Part shown: positions 11,859 through 23,343 of the stretch, piece after piece | Numbering within the stretch: position 1 is the stretch's first letter | How the letters are laid out: each line of letters starts with the position of its first letter | Assembly (NCBI GenBank): GCA_016617855.1 | Contig: JAECUM010001080.1 | Coordinates: 62,001 to 126,000, forward strand | DNA length: 64,000 bases | Direction of reading: 5' to 3' | Source: Megalonaias nervosa | Lineage: Eukaryota; Mollusca; Bivalvia; Unionida; Unionidae | The notes under the pieces: model-generated | Database searches by the model: none | The model's input: only the letters and a program-made list of their open reading frames with translations | Told to the model about the DNA's origin: nothing | Program-made: the position numbers and the translations under genes

Positions 11859-12413
11859 AATGTACAGTATGCTTTGTATATTCATCACCTTTACAATTTT
11901 TTTCACTATATGCTGTGTTGATCATAACCAAGTTAGCGAATGTCAGCATTTGAGTGGGGGTGGGAGTGGGCGTGAAGGGATCAGGGGGATGGGAGGACTG
12001 ACTTGCAAAATATAGGCAATGGAATCATTGGGGTATGTTTTGACAAAAATAAATTTAACTAAATTTGTATTTACATGTACTCAGTTTTGAAAGGCCTACA
12101 CTCTACAGTGATAAACTTGACACAGTATACTGCAAGTCAGTCATCTGTGACATATCAAGACTTTTGCTGTTAATAAATATTCTTTTATGTGGATAGCTTT
12201 GCTGTCAATTTATTATTATACTGTGACAAATTCCTCACTCCAGCATGGATCCATGAGTTTGGTGTTGGGGAACAGATACATTTGACTGCATACCTGTTGT
12301 TAAAAAACCAAACCTTTGTTGTTTAGTGTTACAGCTTGACTGCAGTGATTAATGAGTTGGTTGACCCAGTATGTAAATCAGGAAAGCTTTCTTTTTGACA
12401 GTCAAAGAGTCTG
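11859..12413. other. Unassigned DNA
   Basis: A G-rich stretch at 11953-11998 is the only compositional oddity. No gene is seen. Confidence 0.45.

Positions 12414-12467
<54 letters not shown>
12414..12467 (+). repeat. (AT)n microsatellite
   Basis: An uninterrupted AT dinucleotide tract of about 27 units. Confidence 0.97.
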
Positions 12468-12468
<1 letters not shown>

Positions 12469-12879
12469 CAGTAATAGTTTAGCATACATGTATATAAATA
12501 AAGCTTCTGATCTTAGTTTTTCTGATGTTAATTTATCACGTTGGCAAAGCCATTCATAGTACAGGTTACTGATAACCTCAGATGATCAGCTTTGTCATTG
12601 ACAAGTGCATTCCAGTCATCAGTTTGAATTTGTTTTTCTTGAAGAATCATGAAATTATTTCTCTAGTCAGGAGAGTTTTCTTACATTCAGCTGGTCTTGG
12701 GTTCAGTGGCTTATTCTAGGTCGTAGGGTGGGTGGGTGTAAATCAGTGAGCAGCCCCCACACCCACCACATGGTTTAGAATCCATAGAGTTCCATTTTTA
12801 TATAAAATTTGAATTCATTTCTATTCCTTGCAGTTTTTGTCTTTTTTTGTTAATTTTCATTTTAATGCGGCAGTTCGAT

Positions 12880-13030
12880 CCAAGGTGCTTGAATTTACCA
12901 TCGCTGCTATCTCTCCACTATCCAAGTGGGTTTTGTGTCTCAGGCTTGGTCAGTGTGGGTATGTGAGAAAGCTTGCCAGTAGCATCCAGTGGGTCAGTGT
13001 TTCCCCCTGGGTAGAACACCTACCAACATG
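12880..13030 (+). mobile_element. SINE-B fragment
   Basis: TGGGTATGTGAGAAAGCTTG, CCAGTAGCATCCAGTGGGTC and CCTGGGTAGAA match the middle of the element at 7677-7936. Head and tail are decayed. Confidence 0.65.
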
Positions 13031-13137
13031 TACTTACCTATAATATCCTTTGAATCAGTTGTTGTTTAGTCAGACTTTGGCTCAGTTTGCTGCAGTTTCC
13101 TTGTTTACCAAAGGAACTGTCCTAAATAGTGGACAGA

Positions 13138-13420
13138 ACTGTAGTCAGACTCTACAGTGACTGATTTGTCTGTGCTGTAGTCTGACGTTACAGTGGCTGA
13201 TTTGTCCATACTGTAGTCTGGTTCTACAGTGGCTGATTTGTTCATGCTTTATAGTGACTCTACAGTGGGTGATTTGTCCATGCTGTAGTCTGATTATACA
13301 GTGGGTGATTTGTCCATGCTGTAGTCTGATTCTACAGTGGCTGATTTATCCATGCTGTAGTCTGATTCTACAGTGGCTGACTTGTCCATGCTGTAGTCTG
13401 ACACGACAGTGGCTGATTCA
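13138..13420 (+). repeat. 36-bp tandem array, 8 copies
   Basis: The unit is CTGTAGTCTGATTCTACAGT then GGCTGATTTGTCCATG. Each unit contains the short palindrome CTGTAG...CTACAG, so it can form small hairpins. The fourth copy is deleted internally. Confidence 0.92.
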
Positions 13421-13440
13421 AACCATATAATGCAGAAAAA

Positions 13441-13579
13441 TTGAATTTTTATTGTTAAAATTAATATAAATGCATGATATGTCTTAGAATTTCTTGATTA
13501 AATAGGAAAATTGAATTTTTATTGTTGAAATTAATATAAATGCATGATGTATCTTAGAATTTCTTGATTAAATAGGAAA
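13441..13579 (+). repeat. Tandem duplication, 70 bp x 2
   Basis: TTGAATTTTTATTGTTAAAA and TAGAATTTCTTGATTAAATA recur 70 bp apart with only about three differences, so the duplication is young. It follows the 36-bp array. Confidence 0.95.
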
Positions 13580-13639
13580 CAGGTATGGGTATTTGTGACA
13601 TCAATTGTTTTTTAACCTATGCTAGTCTTGTTATTTCTC

Positions 13640-14175
13640 CTCATTATTGGTTTGGTCATATTGACATGGGGGTTTTATTAAATGACTACTGATGATGTCA
13701 AGTTGCTCCTAAATGAAAATTCTGATGTGCAGACTTCCATTATGGCTGTTATAGTGGCCATCTTGAAAATCTTATCACTGCTCAAAATTAAAAGGTTGGT
13801 GATATCAGTACTGTACTTTCACCACATGATGTCTTGTTGGTTCGAAAGGGAAATCATGTGCCACTCTGATATCCAGCTTGGCCATGTTAAAAATCTTGTT
13901 ATTGTGATTTCTCCAAAGAGAAAGTAATATCAAGATGGGGTTTCCACCAGACAACTTCTTATGAAGTCTTGCTGGTCATAAATGATGTCTTGTTGGGCCT
14001 AATTGTTAATGGTGTAAATCTGAGATCCATAGTAGCTAATTTGAAAATCTTCTTATTGCTTAAGAATATCAGAGGTTGTTTCAATACACATCACTTAAAA
14101 ATAAGAAATGGTCTTGTCTTGAATTCAAGGAAATTTTTCTCTGTCAGTTGAGCATCAGTTCCTTTAAGGGAGTCT
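13640..14175 (+). repeat. Modular 150-bp-core repeat family, block 1
   Basis: Core phrases are GACATGGGGGTTTTATTAAA, ATTATGGCTGTTATAGTGGC and CATCTTGAAAATCTTATCAC. The shared 3' module follows at about 14066-14175 (AAGAATATCAGAGGTTGTTT, AGCATCAGTTCCTTTAAGGG). The same 3' module ends blocks at 42395-42500 and 46230-46345. Confidence 0.75.
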
Positions 14176-14287
14176 TATTTCTAAATGACCCTGCTTTTTT
14201 ACCTATGTAGGTGCCATTGGGTCTCAATTTTTCCATTTCTAGAGTGAACTGTTCAGCTAGTTGTGTTACTGTCTTGATATAAAGCCA

Positions 14288-14315
14288 TTATTATTATTAT
14301 TATTATTATTATTAT
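14288..14315 (+). repeat. (TTA)n microsatellite
   Basis: About nine TTA/ATT triplets. Confidence 0.95.
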
Positions 14316-14519
14316 CAATATTATGACCATTTGTACAATAGTTGAACAGCTGTTTTTCTTAAAAGGTAATATGTTGACATGCATTGCATAATTGGACACT
14401 ACCTAACTACAATACTTAATCTAAAGTTTAGCTTTACTGGTTGTAAAGTGTGTGTGTGTGTGTGTGGTGCCCCTCTGTTAATTGATTTGGTGATCATTAT
14501 CTAGAGGATGACCTCCCTC

Positions 14520-16270
14520 GATGTTATTGCCTAGTGTGAGTGGATAGATAGAAAATTAACAGAGAACTGAGCGAGACTATTGAGAAGAAATAAACAAATA
14601 CAAGCCCCCTTAAACAATAAAAATAAAATAAAAATTAATTAATACATAAACTTAAAATTGCAATTTCAATCCAACAGATTTACATTAATGGAATTTAATA
14701 GCAGTGTTTGATTACGGATTTGTTCATCATAGTAACGAGTGGTGAAAAGTGTACAATGTCCACACCTGACTTGCATCACCTGGCATCGTTCCATTCTTGA
14801 CTTTGTGTATCCCATGTGTGCGCATGTATGCTTGGTTCTTTCTCTGACCTCCTTCTATTCAGAACACTCTATTTGTGGAATTCCCTCTTGGACTGTCCTC
14901 ATCGGGTTCTCGGGGAGGGCTATATAAAGATACAGAAAGCTGTTCCCTTAAATGACAAGATTACCACTAAATCGCTATGCGTATTACAACTTATCCATAT
15001 ATAAAATTCTCTTACTTGCGTTATTCAGAAACGTAAATAGCTATCCACACTGCATAAATTCCAACATAATGTGACCTTAACGATTAATGGTCCTTACAAA
15101 TTTACTGTATTTGAGGTAAGGTACCATCGTTATCTCTAGTTACAAATGACTATTGCAATATACATCCAAGTCTGACCTTAATTAAAGAGTTCATCGCCCT
15201 CGCTCCCTGTGGCGATTGACTAGAAATTAACACGTGTGCTGTAAACAAATAATGCTGCCGTATATATCAGCATACACTACTATACGTCTTCTTACATCTA
15301 GCTAGTCAGTTCCACTCAATAAGATAAATGCTCGATTGCTATTGCATAAGATTCACTAAATTCTAGCTTACAGTAACTAATAACCTGCAAGATCGTTCAA
15401 GCATTAGAAAATCATATATAAATATGCAATTATCATTAACTCACGATAAACAGTATCATCCTACAGACAAAAGAAATTAATTCATATAATCATAAGAAAT
15501 TCTACACATTTGAATATTTAGATTAATTCATAAATCCCTGTGAAATACTGCACGTTTGAACATATTGGATTACATCATAAGTCACTATGAAATACTACAC
15601 ATTTGAATATTTTGGATTACATCATAAATCCCTGTGAAATACTACACATCTGAATATTTGGATTACATGCAATCCGTCAGTTCTAAAATTAAAGAAATAA
15701 GTTGCATAACAACTCTAACATATCAACAGATTTCTATGAAATTGAATAAATGATACATAGCATGGATCATAAGCATCAAACACATTTGCATAAAACTAAA
15801 CAAATAAAATAGAAAATAACATGGAAATTAAAATTGTGTACCTTAATGCTGTTTCCTTTCCACACATTCGTGCATCCTAGCACTATATCCTGTCTTTTCC
15901 TTTCAAGACAGCTATCTGGCCTCTTTACTTGTTAACGAAGGAAAACTCTATACTTTAGGTTTTCCACTGGAGTCAGGCTTTTGTCTTCTCCCAAGGCAAA
16001 TTTCTGACTAAATAATTTTGACTAAGGTCGGTAAGTTTAAACTCTGATAACTTCCAAAGTGTATGCCTTAATTTTAACTGACCAGTCGTAAGCAACTGTT
16101 CCTAAATTTTCCCCCAAAGATAATCATGTCTTTCATCAGATTTTGACAGCCTAGAATATGATGCAATCAACTTTCCTTTGAAGATCAATTATTTGACGTG
16201 AAGTTCTTTCATGCAGTTAAGGTTGGTAACCCTACTGTACTTTCCCATTATAGCGTTACGGTCAATTCTG
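14520..16270. other. Compositionally distinct, unassigned segment (possible old LTR or element)
   Basis: The stretch has different base use from its flanks: more CpG (AACGTAAATAGC, ACGTGTGC, CCGTATATATC), many short A+T runs and no family repeats. A good TATA-like motif (GGGCTATATAAAGATAC) lies at about 14917 on the plus strand. I looked for TG...CA ends with a matching target duplication and found none, so an LTR is only a suggestion. Two frames at 14739-15004 are not recognised. Confidence 0.3.
15490..15668 (+). repeat. 46-47-bp tandem repeat, about 4 copies
   Basis: The unit is AAATACTACACATTTGAATA, TTTGGATTACATCATAAATCCCTGTG; the TACACATTT anchor recurs at 15503, 15549 (as TGCACGTTT), 15596 and 15642. 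Confidence 0.88.
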
Positions 16271-16429
16271 CTGAACCTTAAAGTAGGTCCTTTTATGTTT
16301 CAGAGATGAAATAAGGAAAATATCAAAGTGACCTTTCTCAGAGACTTTTCTGGCTTGACTTTGATAAAATTTTAATGCATAATTTATTCAACTTGAAGAT
16401 TCAGTACTTCTTCAAAATTCGACACATTA

Positions 16430-16555
16430 CACTGGTCATGACCAGAACAGCTTACAGGATGGCTTGTTGTCAGTTGTCGGTGATCTGTCCTTTTGTTACA
16501 GCAGATTATTATCACTACACCTCTGTTGAACTACTTGGAGGATTGCCATGAAACT

Positions 16556-16556
<1 letters not shown>
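16430..16556 (+). repeat. Modular 150-bp-core repeat family, 5' module
   Basis: GGTCATGACCAGAACAGCTT then GGATTGCCATGAAACTGGAC matches the head modules at 36690 and 63808. Here the cores have been replaced by a (CA)n tract. Confidence 0.65.

Positions 16557-16557
<1 letters not shown>

Positions 16558-16598
<41 letters not shown>
16558..16598 (+). repeat. (CA)n microsatellite
   Basis: Pure CA, about 20 units. Confidence 0.97.
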
Positions 16599-16599
<1 letters not shown>

Positions 16600-16857
16600 T
16601 AATTTTGGGGAGCCTATCTGAATAAATTTGGAATTTTTAATCATAATACAAGTACTTTTGGCTTATGGTTTTTAACCTCCAAACCCTTAACACTCATAGT
16701 TTGGTTGCAGTATATTTTTAATGGCCTTCCATAGCAGACTAGAAAATTAATATTGTAAACTGAAATTAGCTTTGTTATTTTGTTTTTGTTTTGTAATTTT
16801 TGTTTTTGTTTTTTCTTTGTGAAGTTTCTTTTTTAAGTGGTGGTGACAGTTAAAGTT

Positions 16858-17022
16858 TGTGTGTGTGATTTATGCGATTTTGAAATTTAACATAGCTTTA
16901 ACAATTTTTCAGTCATATTGCTATCATTATATCATTATACACTGCCACACTGCAGACATCTTAGTGATACGACTGAAAAATTGTTAAAGCTATGTTAAAA
17001 ATCCAAATCACACACACACACA
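16858..17022. mobile_element. Two SINE-A 3' ends in inverted orientation
   Basis: A minus-strand 3' end (GTGTGTGTGATTTATGCGAT to CAGTCATATTGC, 16858-16928) faces a plus-strand 3' end (CACTGCCACACTGCAGACAT to AAAATCCAAATC and (CA)n, 16931-17022). Both heads are missing. The arms are complementary over about 70 bp and would form a foldback. Confidence 0.8.
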
Positions 17023-17747
17023 TCAGCCACTTTGAAAATTCTTTTATATCTCAAAAAGATCTAAGATGGTTTCTGCAGTTGAAATGAAGAAACAGTCTGT
17101 AATTAATTGCTGGAAATTTTTTCCAGCAGGAGATCATCAGTCTGTTTGAGAGACTCTTTGTTTGAACTGCAAGCAAAAATTCTGCAATGAAATTTCTGTA
17201 ATTTTAATTATTTTCATCTCCTTGGACAATTTGGCTTCTTGAAACATTTTTTGCTCCCATGGGGTTGTTTTGTTTTCAAATCAGAGAGACTCTTTTCTTT
17301 TGCTTTATCACTGCTAATAAAGGACCGATTATTTAATTTTCTTGAGAAAAGACGGGGCCAGAATTTTCTCAGTAGTGGTTGGGAAATTCATCCTATTTCC
17401 CATCCCCATTATGCTGCATTATATTGGATCATCATTGTACACTACATCTGCCTAAATCATTGTCAGTTCTTGATGAGTAGCGGATAAAATGTAATGGCTG
17501 AAGAGATGTTGCCATTTTCTCCCAAATATTACATCTTCATCCCTGAAATGGGTAACCTTTTGAGTCACTGAAGAAAGGAATGAGATAAACAGTTTTAGCT
17601 GTTTAGTTCTAATGTCTTGACATAAAACCAGGTGCCACAATTCCTTGTCTAAATTACAAATTAAGCTAATTCAGTTGCTATCAGTTTTGCTTCAGTTGTA
17701 CATACTTAGTATATCAAAACCTGCTTTAGGGACCAACCATATATATG

Positions 17748-17779
<32 letters not shown>

Positions 17780-18716
17780 TAATGTATAATTTCTCCACCT
17801 TAAATAAAGGTACTGATTAGCATCATGGGCTTTACATAATAATATGTCTTTTTTCGCTTTGCATGTTGACTATTCATTTGGCAAATGTTATGTTGAGAGC
17901 AGTATTGTGTGCAAATGACCATTATGCAATATGAGTGTAATCAGGTAAACACAGGCATCATAACTGGACATGGTTTAAGACAGTATGTAATCTCTTAACA
18001 TAATCTTTTGAGACAAGAAAACCAGATATGAATTTTAACAATGTGGTATTGTTTTCATGTCAGTAATGACATTGAGATGGCCCATGTTCTTAGGCCTGAT
18101 TTATAGTTAAAATGTGTGTCCTTTGCATGATTAAGTTGATATTGCATCAGTGTCATTTTATGCACAGTATGTTTGGTTGGTTTCAACAATATCTTGACTA
18201 GAACAAAGCCATATACCAAAATGGTAAATTAAAAAAAAATTGACAAAAATATGTACTTCAGAGATTTTTTTTGAAGAAAATAAAATCCACAAACATTTTA
18301 GTTTCCTTCACAAGTACATTGTGTGATGACCACATATGACATTTATTGTGTTTCACACATAACAAGATCTCTATAGTTTTCTGGGTCAGTTTTCCCCATG
18401 AATTGCTCAGTATTCTTTGAAAAATGGAGAATGTCATCTCCATGTCAGTATTGGAATGTGGCAATGACAGAAGTTTTGATCCAGTCTCAAACAAAGCCTT
18501 TAAAGTTTGTTACAGAAGAATTATTGCTCCAGTGAGATGCACATCTTAAAATCCACTTTTCATACAATACACAATTAAAACTCCTGACATTTTCTATTTG
18601 TTTGCACCAACTTAAACTTGGATTTCCAAGTAATGCTCAGCTTGCAGCAGTATTTCTTAGTTGGTAGTTTCTTTTCTTATTTGGAAGAAATTGCATTGAT
18701 AAGATTTTTTTCATCT
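17023..18716. other. Unassigned DNA with a (GA)n tract
   Basis: A (GA)n microsatellite at 17755-17779 is the only clear feature. Frames at 17239-17487 (+) and 18258-18494 (-) are unrecognised. Confidence 0.45.
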
Positions 18717-18958
18717 AAGCTGCTCCGATGGCCCAGTGGTTAGAGTGTCTGCCTTGGATGCAGGAGATAGCGGGTTCGAACCCTGGCTGAGTCATTTCAG
18801 AGACTTGTAAAAATGGTGCTAGCATCTGAAACACTTGATGCTCAGCATTAAGAGGTTAGTGTTAGGACTCTCAGAGCTGGACATCACTATAAACTGTCAC
18901 ACTGTAGACATCGAAGCGATATCACTGAAAATTATTAAAGCTAGTTAAAAATTAAGCA
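18717..18958 (+). mobile_element. SINE-A with internal deletion
   Basis: Box A TGGCCCAGTGG and box B GGTTCGAACCC are intact. The body is shortened: GTTAGTGTTAGGACTCTCAG joins almost directly to GACATCACTATAAACTGTCA, losing about 70 bp. The tail is (CA)n, and CATCTAA flanks both sides (about 18711 and 18976). Confidence 0.85.
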
Positions 18959-18994
18959 CACACACACACACATACACATCTAAATGGAGTCTCT

Positions 18995-19030
18995 TAAGCA
19001 GTGGTTCTGAACCTTTTTGCTGCAATACTA
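18995..19030 (+). mobile_element. hAT-like terminal sequence, solo end
   Basis: CAGTGGTTCTGAACCTTTTT is a familiar hAT/Charlie-type inverted end. I could not find the opposite end. A second such end, CAGGGGCGTGGAACCTTTTT, is at about 19529. Confidence 0.4.
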
Positions 19031-19528
19031 GCATTGGATGAAAACATATATCAGCATTTTTATGCAAATCTGCTGAAAAAACGATAAGAGCTACCTTTAA
19101 ATATTCCTTGTTACCACGTCTTGAAAAGCACAATAGCAATGTAAGATGTGTTTAGTATTAAAATACTTTAGCATTTTGCCAAATTTACAAATACTCTTGA
19201 TTTTCAGAAACAACAGCAGAGTATGAAGGTGGTCCTTAAAGCTTTCTCACATACTAGAAAATAGTCCAGATCAAATTAGGTCCAGACCAGAAAATTGGAT
19301 TTGTTTAATTGGCTCTGTACCCAATGGACTGTAAATCCTACCATTTACATATAATGAATTTAGGACAGGACAAACTGCCTTGAAGAGAAAAGAACACATT
19401 CATTTTGATTATGGACAGCAATCTAAAAGTACAATCAAGTCCAGAGCAGATATTTACCTCTACCCTCTGATTAGGTCACAAAATATTTTAATTCTGGATA
19501 ATTGGTCTCCACTTAACAAGTTTATATC

Positions 19529-19620
19529 AGGGGCGTGGAACCTTTTTGGGGGGTAGGTGGGGGAATGGGCCAAAACAGATAAAATGCTTAAGGTCATGGG
19601 CTGCATGAGCAGGAACAGTT
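19529..19620 (+). mobile_element. hAT-like terminal sequence, solo end
   Basis: CAGGGGCGTGGAACCTTTTT is followed by a G-rich stretch and GGTCATGGGCTGCATGAGCA. This is the usual subterminal style of non-autonomous hAT elements. No partner end is seen. Confidence 0.4.
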
Positions 19621-20940
19621 TAATAATTAAATATGAAAATCCATCACAAATATTTCATGACACTAATAACATTCTTGCTACATGGTTGTAATAATATTGT
19701 CAAATAAAATAGTCACATATTGTAGTAGAGGCGTAAAACATCATCAGAAAGCAATACAGAAAAATGGAATAAGCATTTGTTAAAATGCATATTTTCAGAA
19801 TGACTGCCTACATGACTTGCCTGATTTACATATTTAATTATTTATTTAATTATGTCTCTCCCAGAGTATGGACCAAAATTTGATCAAGACTTTTTCTGGC
19901 ATGTGTAACCAGGGACTATGTCCCACTTGCTGTGTTTCCATCCTTACCATGTTTCTGTCCCATAATGTTTTGTACATGGTACTTTTTTTCTCCATTCTAG
20001 GGTTCAACATTTATGCTAGTCCAGCTTCCCCCATGAGAAATGTTGGGGGATAGTAATACTTTGTGTGATAATAAAGAAAAAGAATAAACAAACAAAACAA
20101 AAACATACCAAAAGCATCAGAAATAAATGGATACAATGTGGTACATTCATTCATGGCAAGAAACTAAAAAGAATAATAAAGCTCATAATGAAATTTTGCC
20201 TCGCATTGAAGGATGGAAACATCAGTATTCTTGGTCATGAAAATGTTTGACATTTGTACACAAACATGATGGTCATGTTTTTTAATGGCCAGGACTAAAT
20301 TACACAAGATCTGATTAGCTTTTTAATATAGCAGACACTGGCTGTCACAAGATACAGGTTTTGCATGTTGGGAATTTGATTGGAGGAATCAGACATTCTG
20401 TCCTTAAAAGGGACCTAGGAGTAAAATGTATCCTGGTAAATGCTCTAACCCTTCGGCTTTGATTGGGGTAACTATTAAATATTGGTCCATTTTGAAGACA
20501 TAATGATTCCTGCACCATGACAGAGCTGAATCTCATCAGAAGACACCACCAATTTCAAGCATTAATATTTTAGGGCTTACTAAAATCTCCAAAGGACTTT
20601 AAAATTTTGAACATAAACTAGTCCCCTGTGCTAGTGAACAAATTTAGCAGGTGTTCATCCTTGCCTTCCACCAGTGTTGAGTTTTAAAACATCTTATCTT
20701 ATCTGTATTGAATTATATAACATTTAGAAGATAGGGCTCAATTCTTACCCCTGGGATGGCTGTTTTAATGGCATATATTTGTTATCTCTAGCTGACAGCA
20801 GTTTGGTAGTAAGGTTCTACCTCTAAGGGAAGGAGCCACCAGATTGTTGGATATAAGTACTGTACTTGTACTGGAGATAGTATCTCTTTTTTACAACATT
20901 CTGGATAATGTTATGTTTGAAACATTTATGAGTATGAACT
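19621..20940. other. Unassigned DNA
   Basis: No confident feature. The right part may belong to the upstream coding region of the YR element that follows. Confidence 0.4.
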
Positions 20941-21445
20941 TGTATTACAGAATGTAATGGAGGCTCACGGTCAAGTTTGACAGTTACTGACAATGCTGAA
21001 CTGTAGTTCTATTTTTTTTCTTTTTAATTTGTAATGTGGAGTTTTAATCAGTTTTTCTTGTTGAGAATGCCACTCTCCCATGATAATAATAACCATGTTT
21101 GTCCTAGATCCCAGTTTATACTGTTATCCATCAAGCCTCCCTGTAACCACAGTGTCAGCATTTTGTTCCATTTTGAATCTATTTTTTTTAATGATTATCA
21201 GATCCAGTATGATTTCTATGATAAGTAAACACTTCCACCATGGCAACATTGTAGGTGACCTAATATCCCATCATCTGTCATGGCTGGTACATCTCATATC
21301 TTGGCCACAATCACTCCTTGTTCCGAGTTATACTCAGTTCCCATGTGACACCTCTCTACCTGACACAGGAGGGTTTCTTCCTACGCTTGGCTTTTCTAAG
21401 GCAGTCTAACTGCTGGAAAAGGTTTTGGGCCGTGTAGACAGCTAC

Positions 21446-22455
21446 ATCATTCGGGCCAGGAGATCTTAGACATCCAAGGTTTATGATGCCAGTTGGAGAA
21501 TCTTTTGTGAATGGTGCTATAGGAAACACATTGATCCCTCATTAACTTCTTTGCTGGTTTTGTTTGCTTCCTTTTCAAGAACAAAAGATGTTTGGTGTCA
21601 TCAAAGGCCATAGAACTGCCATTTCCGGCAAACTTAAATTCTCTTGGTGCTGAACGATTGGTTTGGATTTGCACCATGCTCATTTAATTTTAGTATTTTG
21701 AGCTGCAGAGACCTGTCTCCTGCTCTCTTATGTCCAATGGAGTCTAATATCTTGTGGTCTTTAACCAAAACCCGTTTGGAACCATTGTGTGAGACTTCCT
21801 TCCTGTATCTCACATTCAAGTCTGTTTCTGCTTGCTTAGCATCTGGAAGAAGACAGATTGTAATTCATGCATTGTTTGTTGACACTGGATGTCTCTGGTT
21901 TAATTGGAATTATGAATCTGTTTCTCTCTCCTGTCAGCCATGATTTTTTGCAAGAAAGAAAACGTTTTTGTAGCTCCACAACTTGTAGAAATCCACAGTT
22001 TCAGTCGAATCTGTGCTAGAAGTGATCAAAATATAGTTTTTATGCACAGTTAGGGCACAGCATTTCTATCTTAATGCTTTGGAAAGGAAAGGAAGGGTTG
22101 GAAATGTCTTTTCCTTCCTCTTAAGGGCTCCATTGTTATTTCGGCTTTCACTATCTCACGGTGTATTGTCACCACAATCAAAACAGTTATCAGTCTCTTC
22201 CCAGTAGAGACATTTCTTTTACGAACCTAAAAGCCCATGATGTTTGAGCCATCGCTGCATCTTGGGCCTGTCTAAACCAGTCTTCCTTGGTGAAAGTCAT
22301 GAAGGAATTTTGATTATCCCATAATAACTTCTTCTACCTCCAATCATTAGTACAACAAAGCACAGGAATCTTTCTCTGGGACCCATAGCAGCACATGTGG
22401 CTCAGAGGGATGCAAACTTTCTGCAAGATGACCTCTCTAATGGTGATTATATTCC
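21446..22455 (+). pseudogene. Decayed tyrosine-recombinase of a YR retrotransposon (copy B)
   Basis: YR retrotransposons use a tyrosine recombinase instead of a DDE integrase to insert a circular DNA copy. The broken plus-strand frames give the family order: VYDASWRIFCEWCYRKHIDP (from about 21478), then after a stop WSLTKTRLEPLCETSFLYLT with ASGRRQIVIHAL, the box-A region holding the first catalytic arginine. The glutamate usual in that motif is replaced. Next come NYESVSLSCQ and the C-terminal RDANFLQDD. At least six in-frame stops and several frameshifts make it non-functional. A decayed RT/RNase H tail may lie upstream at 21030-21440, but I cannot show it. It is followed within 120 bp by an inverted-repeat module. 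A DIRS- or Ngaro-like lineage is inference. Confidence 0.75.
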
Positions 22456-22574
22456 ATTTTTTGTTTTTCTCATTTTAACACATCAGCCTATCCAACTAAC
22501 TGACAAACTAAGTTATGCAATAGCGATGGTAAGTTGCTGTTCTTCTAAAAAAAATTATTTGGGGGGAGAGGGGA

Positions 22575-23343
22575 AACTAATTTAATTATGCAATACTTGC
22601 CTGTTCAGATTTATGAATACTCTGCTCCAACCCCATGCTGATGCCCTAGTGTAATTGTCATCTGTGAGGTGCATGAGAGGACTGTATGACAACTCTCCAT
22701 TCTGTGAGGTGCATGAGAGGACTGTATGACAATTCTCCATTCTGTGAGGTGCATGAGAGGACTGTATGACAAATTCTCCATTCTGTGAGGTGCATGAGAG
22801 GACTGTATGACAACTCTCCATTCTGTGAGGTGCATGAGAGGACTGTATGACAAATTCTCCATTCTGTGAGGTGCATGAGAGGACTGTATGACAGTGAGGT
22901 GCTCCATTCTGTGAGGTGCATGAGAGGACTGTATGACAATTCTCCATTCTGTGAAGTGCATGAGAGGACTGTATGACAAATTCTCCATTCTGTGAGGTGC
23001 ATGAGAGGACTGTATGACAGTTCTCCATTCTGTGAGGTGCATGAGAGGACTGTATGACAATTCTCCATTCTGTGAGGTGCATGAGAGGACTGTATCCTAA
23101 TGACAATTCTCCATCCTATGAGGTGCATGAGAGGACTGTATGACAATTCTCCATTCTGTGAGGTGCATGAGAGGACTGTATCCTAATGAGAATTCTCCAT
23201 TCTGTGAGGTGCATGAGAGGACTGTATGACAATTCTCCATTCTATGGTAGGATTATTCAGATTGAACGGATGAGGTTTCTCAACACAAAAATGTTAAAGC
23301 TACGCAAATATGATGGGTAAGTATTGCATAATTGAAATTAGTT
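22575..23343 (+). mobile_element. YR-module copy B: terminal-inverted-repeat module with expanded array
   Basis: The left end is AACTAATTTAATTATGCAAT then ACTTGCC; the right end is GGTAAGTATTGCATAATTGA then AATTAG, its reverse complement. G-rich DNA precedes the left end and a C-run follows the right, extending the symmetry. The interior is mostly the 40-bp array. It lies just downstream of a decayed YR gene, as does the module at 41590-41856, so I infer it is the element's non-coding terminal region. Confidence 0.72.
22661..23244 (+). repeat. 40-bp tandem array, 14 copies
   Basis: The unit is TCTGTGAGGTGCATGAGAGG then ACTGTATGACAATTCTCCAT. Units are 40-41 bp, a few have an extra TCCTAATG, and one contains a partial duplication. 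Copies are almost identical, so the expansion is recent. On the minus strand all three frames stay open for 149-174 codons because the unit has no stop in these frames; these are not genes. Confidence 0.97.

Noticed and set aside
14522..15829. TGTTATT...AATAACA pair considered as LTR ends
   Set aside because: The flanks (CTCGA and TGGAA) do not match, so the pair is probably coincidental.
22582..23146. Three overlapping minus-strand open frames of 149-174 codons with SSHAPHRMEN-type repeats
   Set aside because: They lie on the 40-bp tandem array; the unit lacks stops in those frames, so long openness is expected. No start context or splice support.
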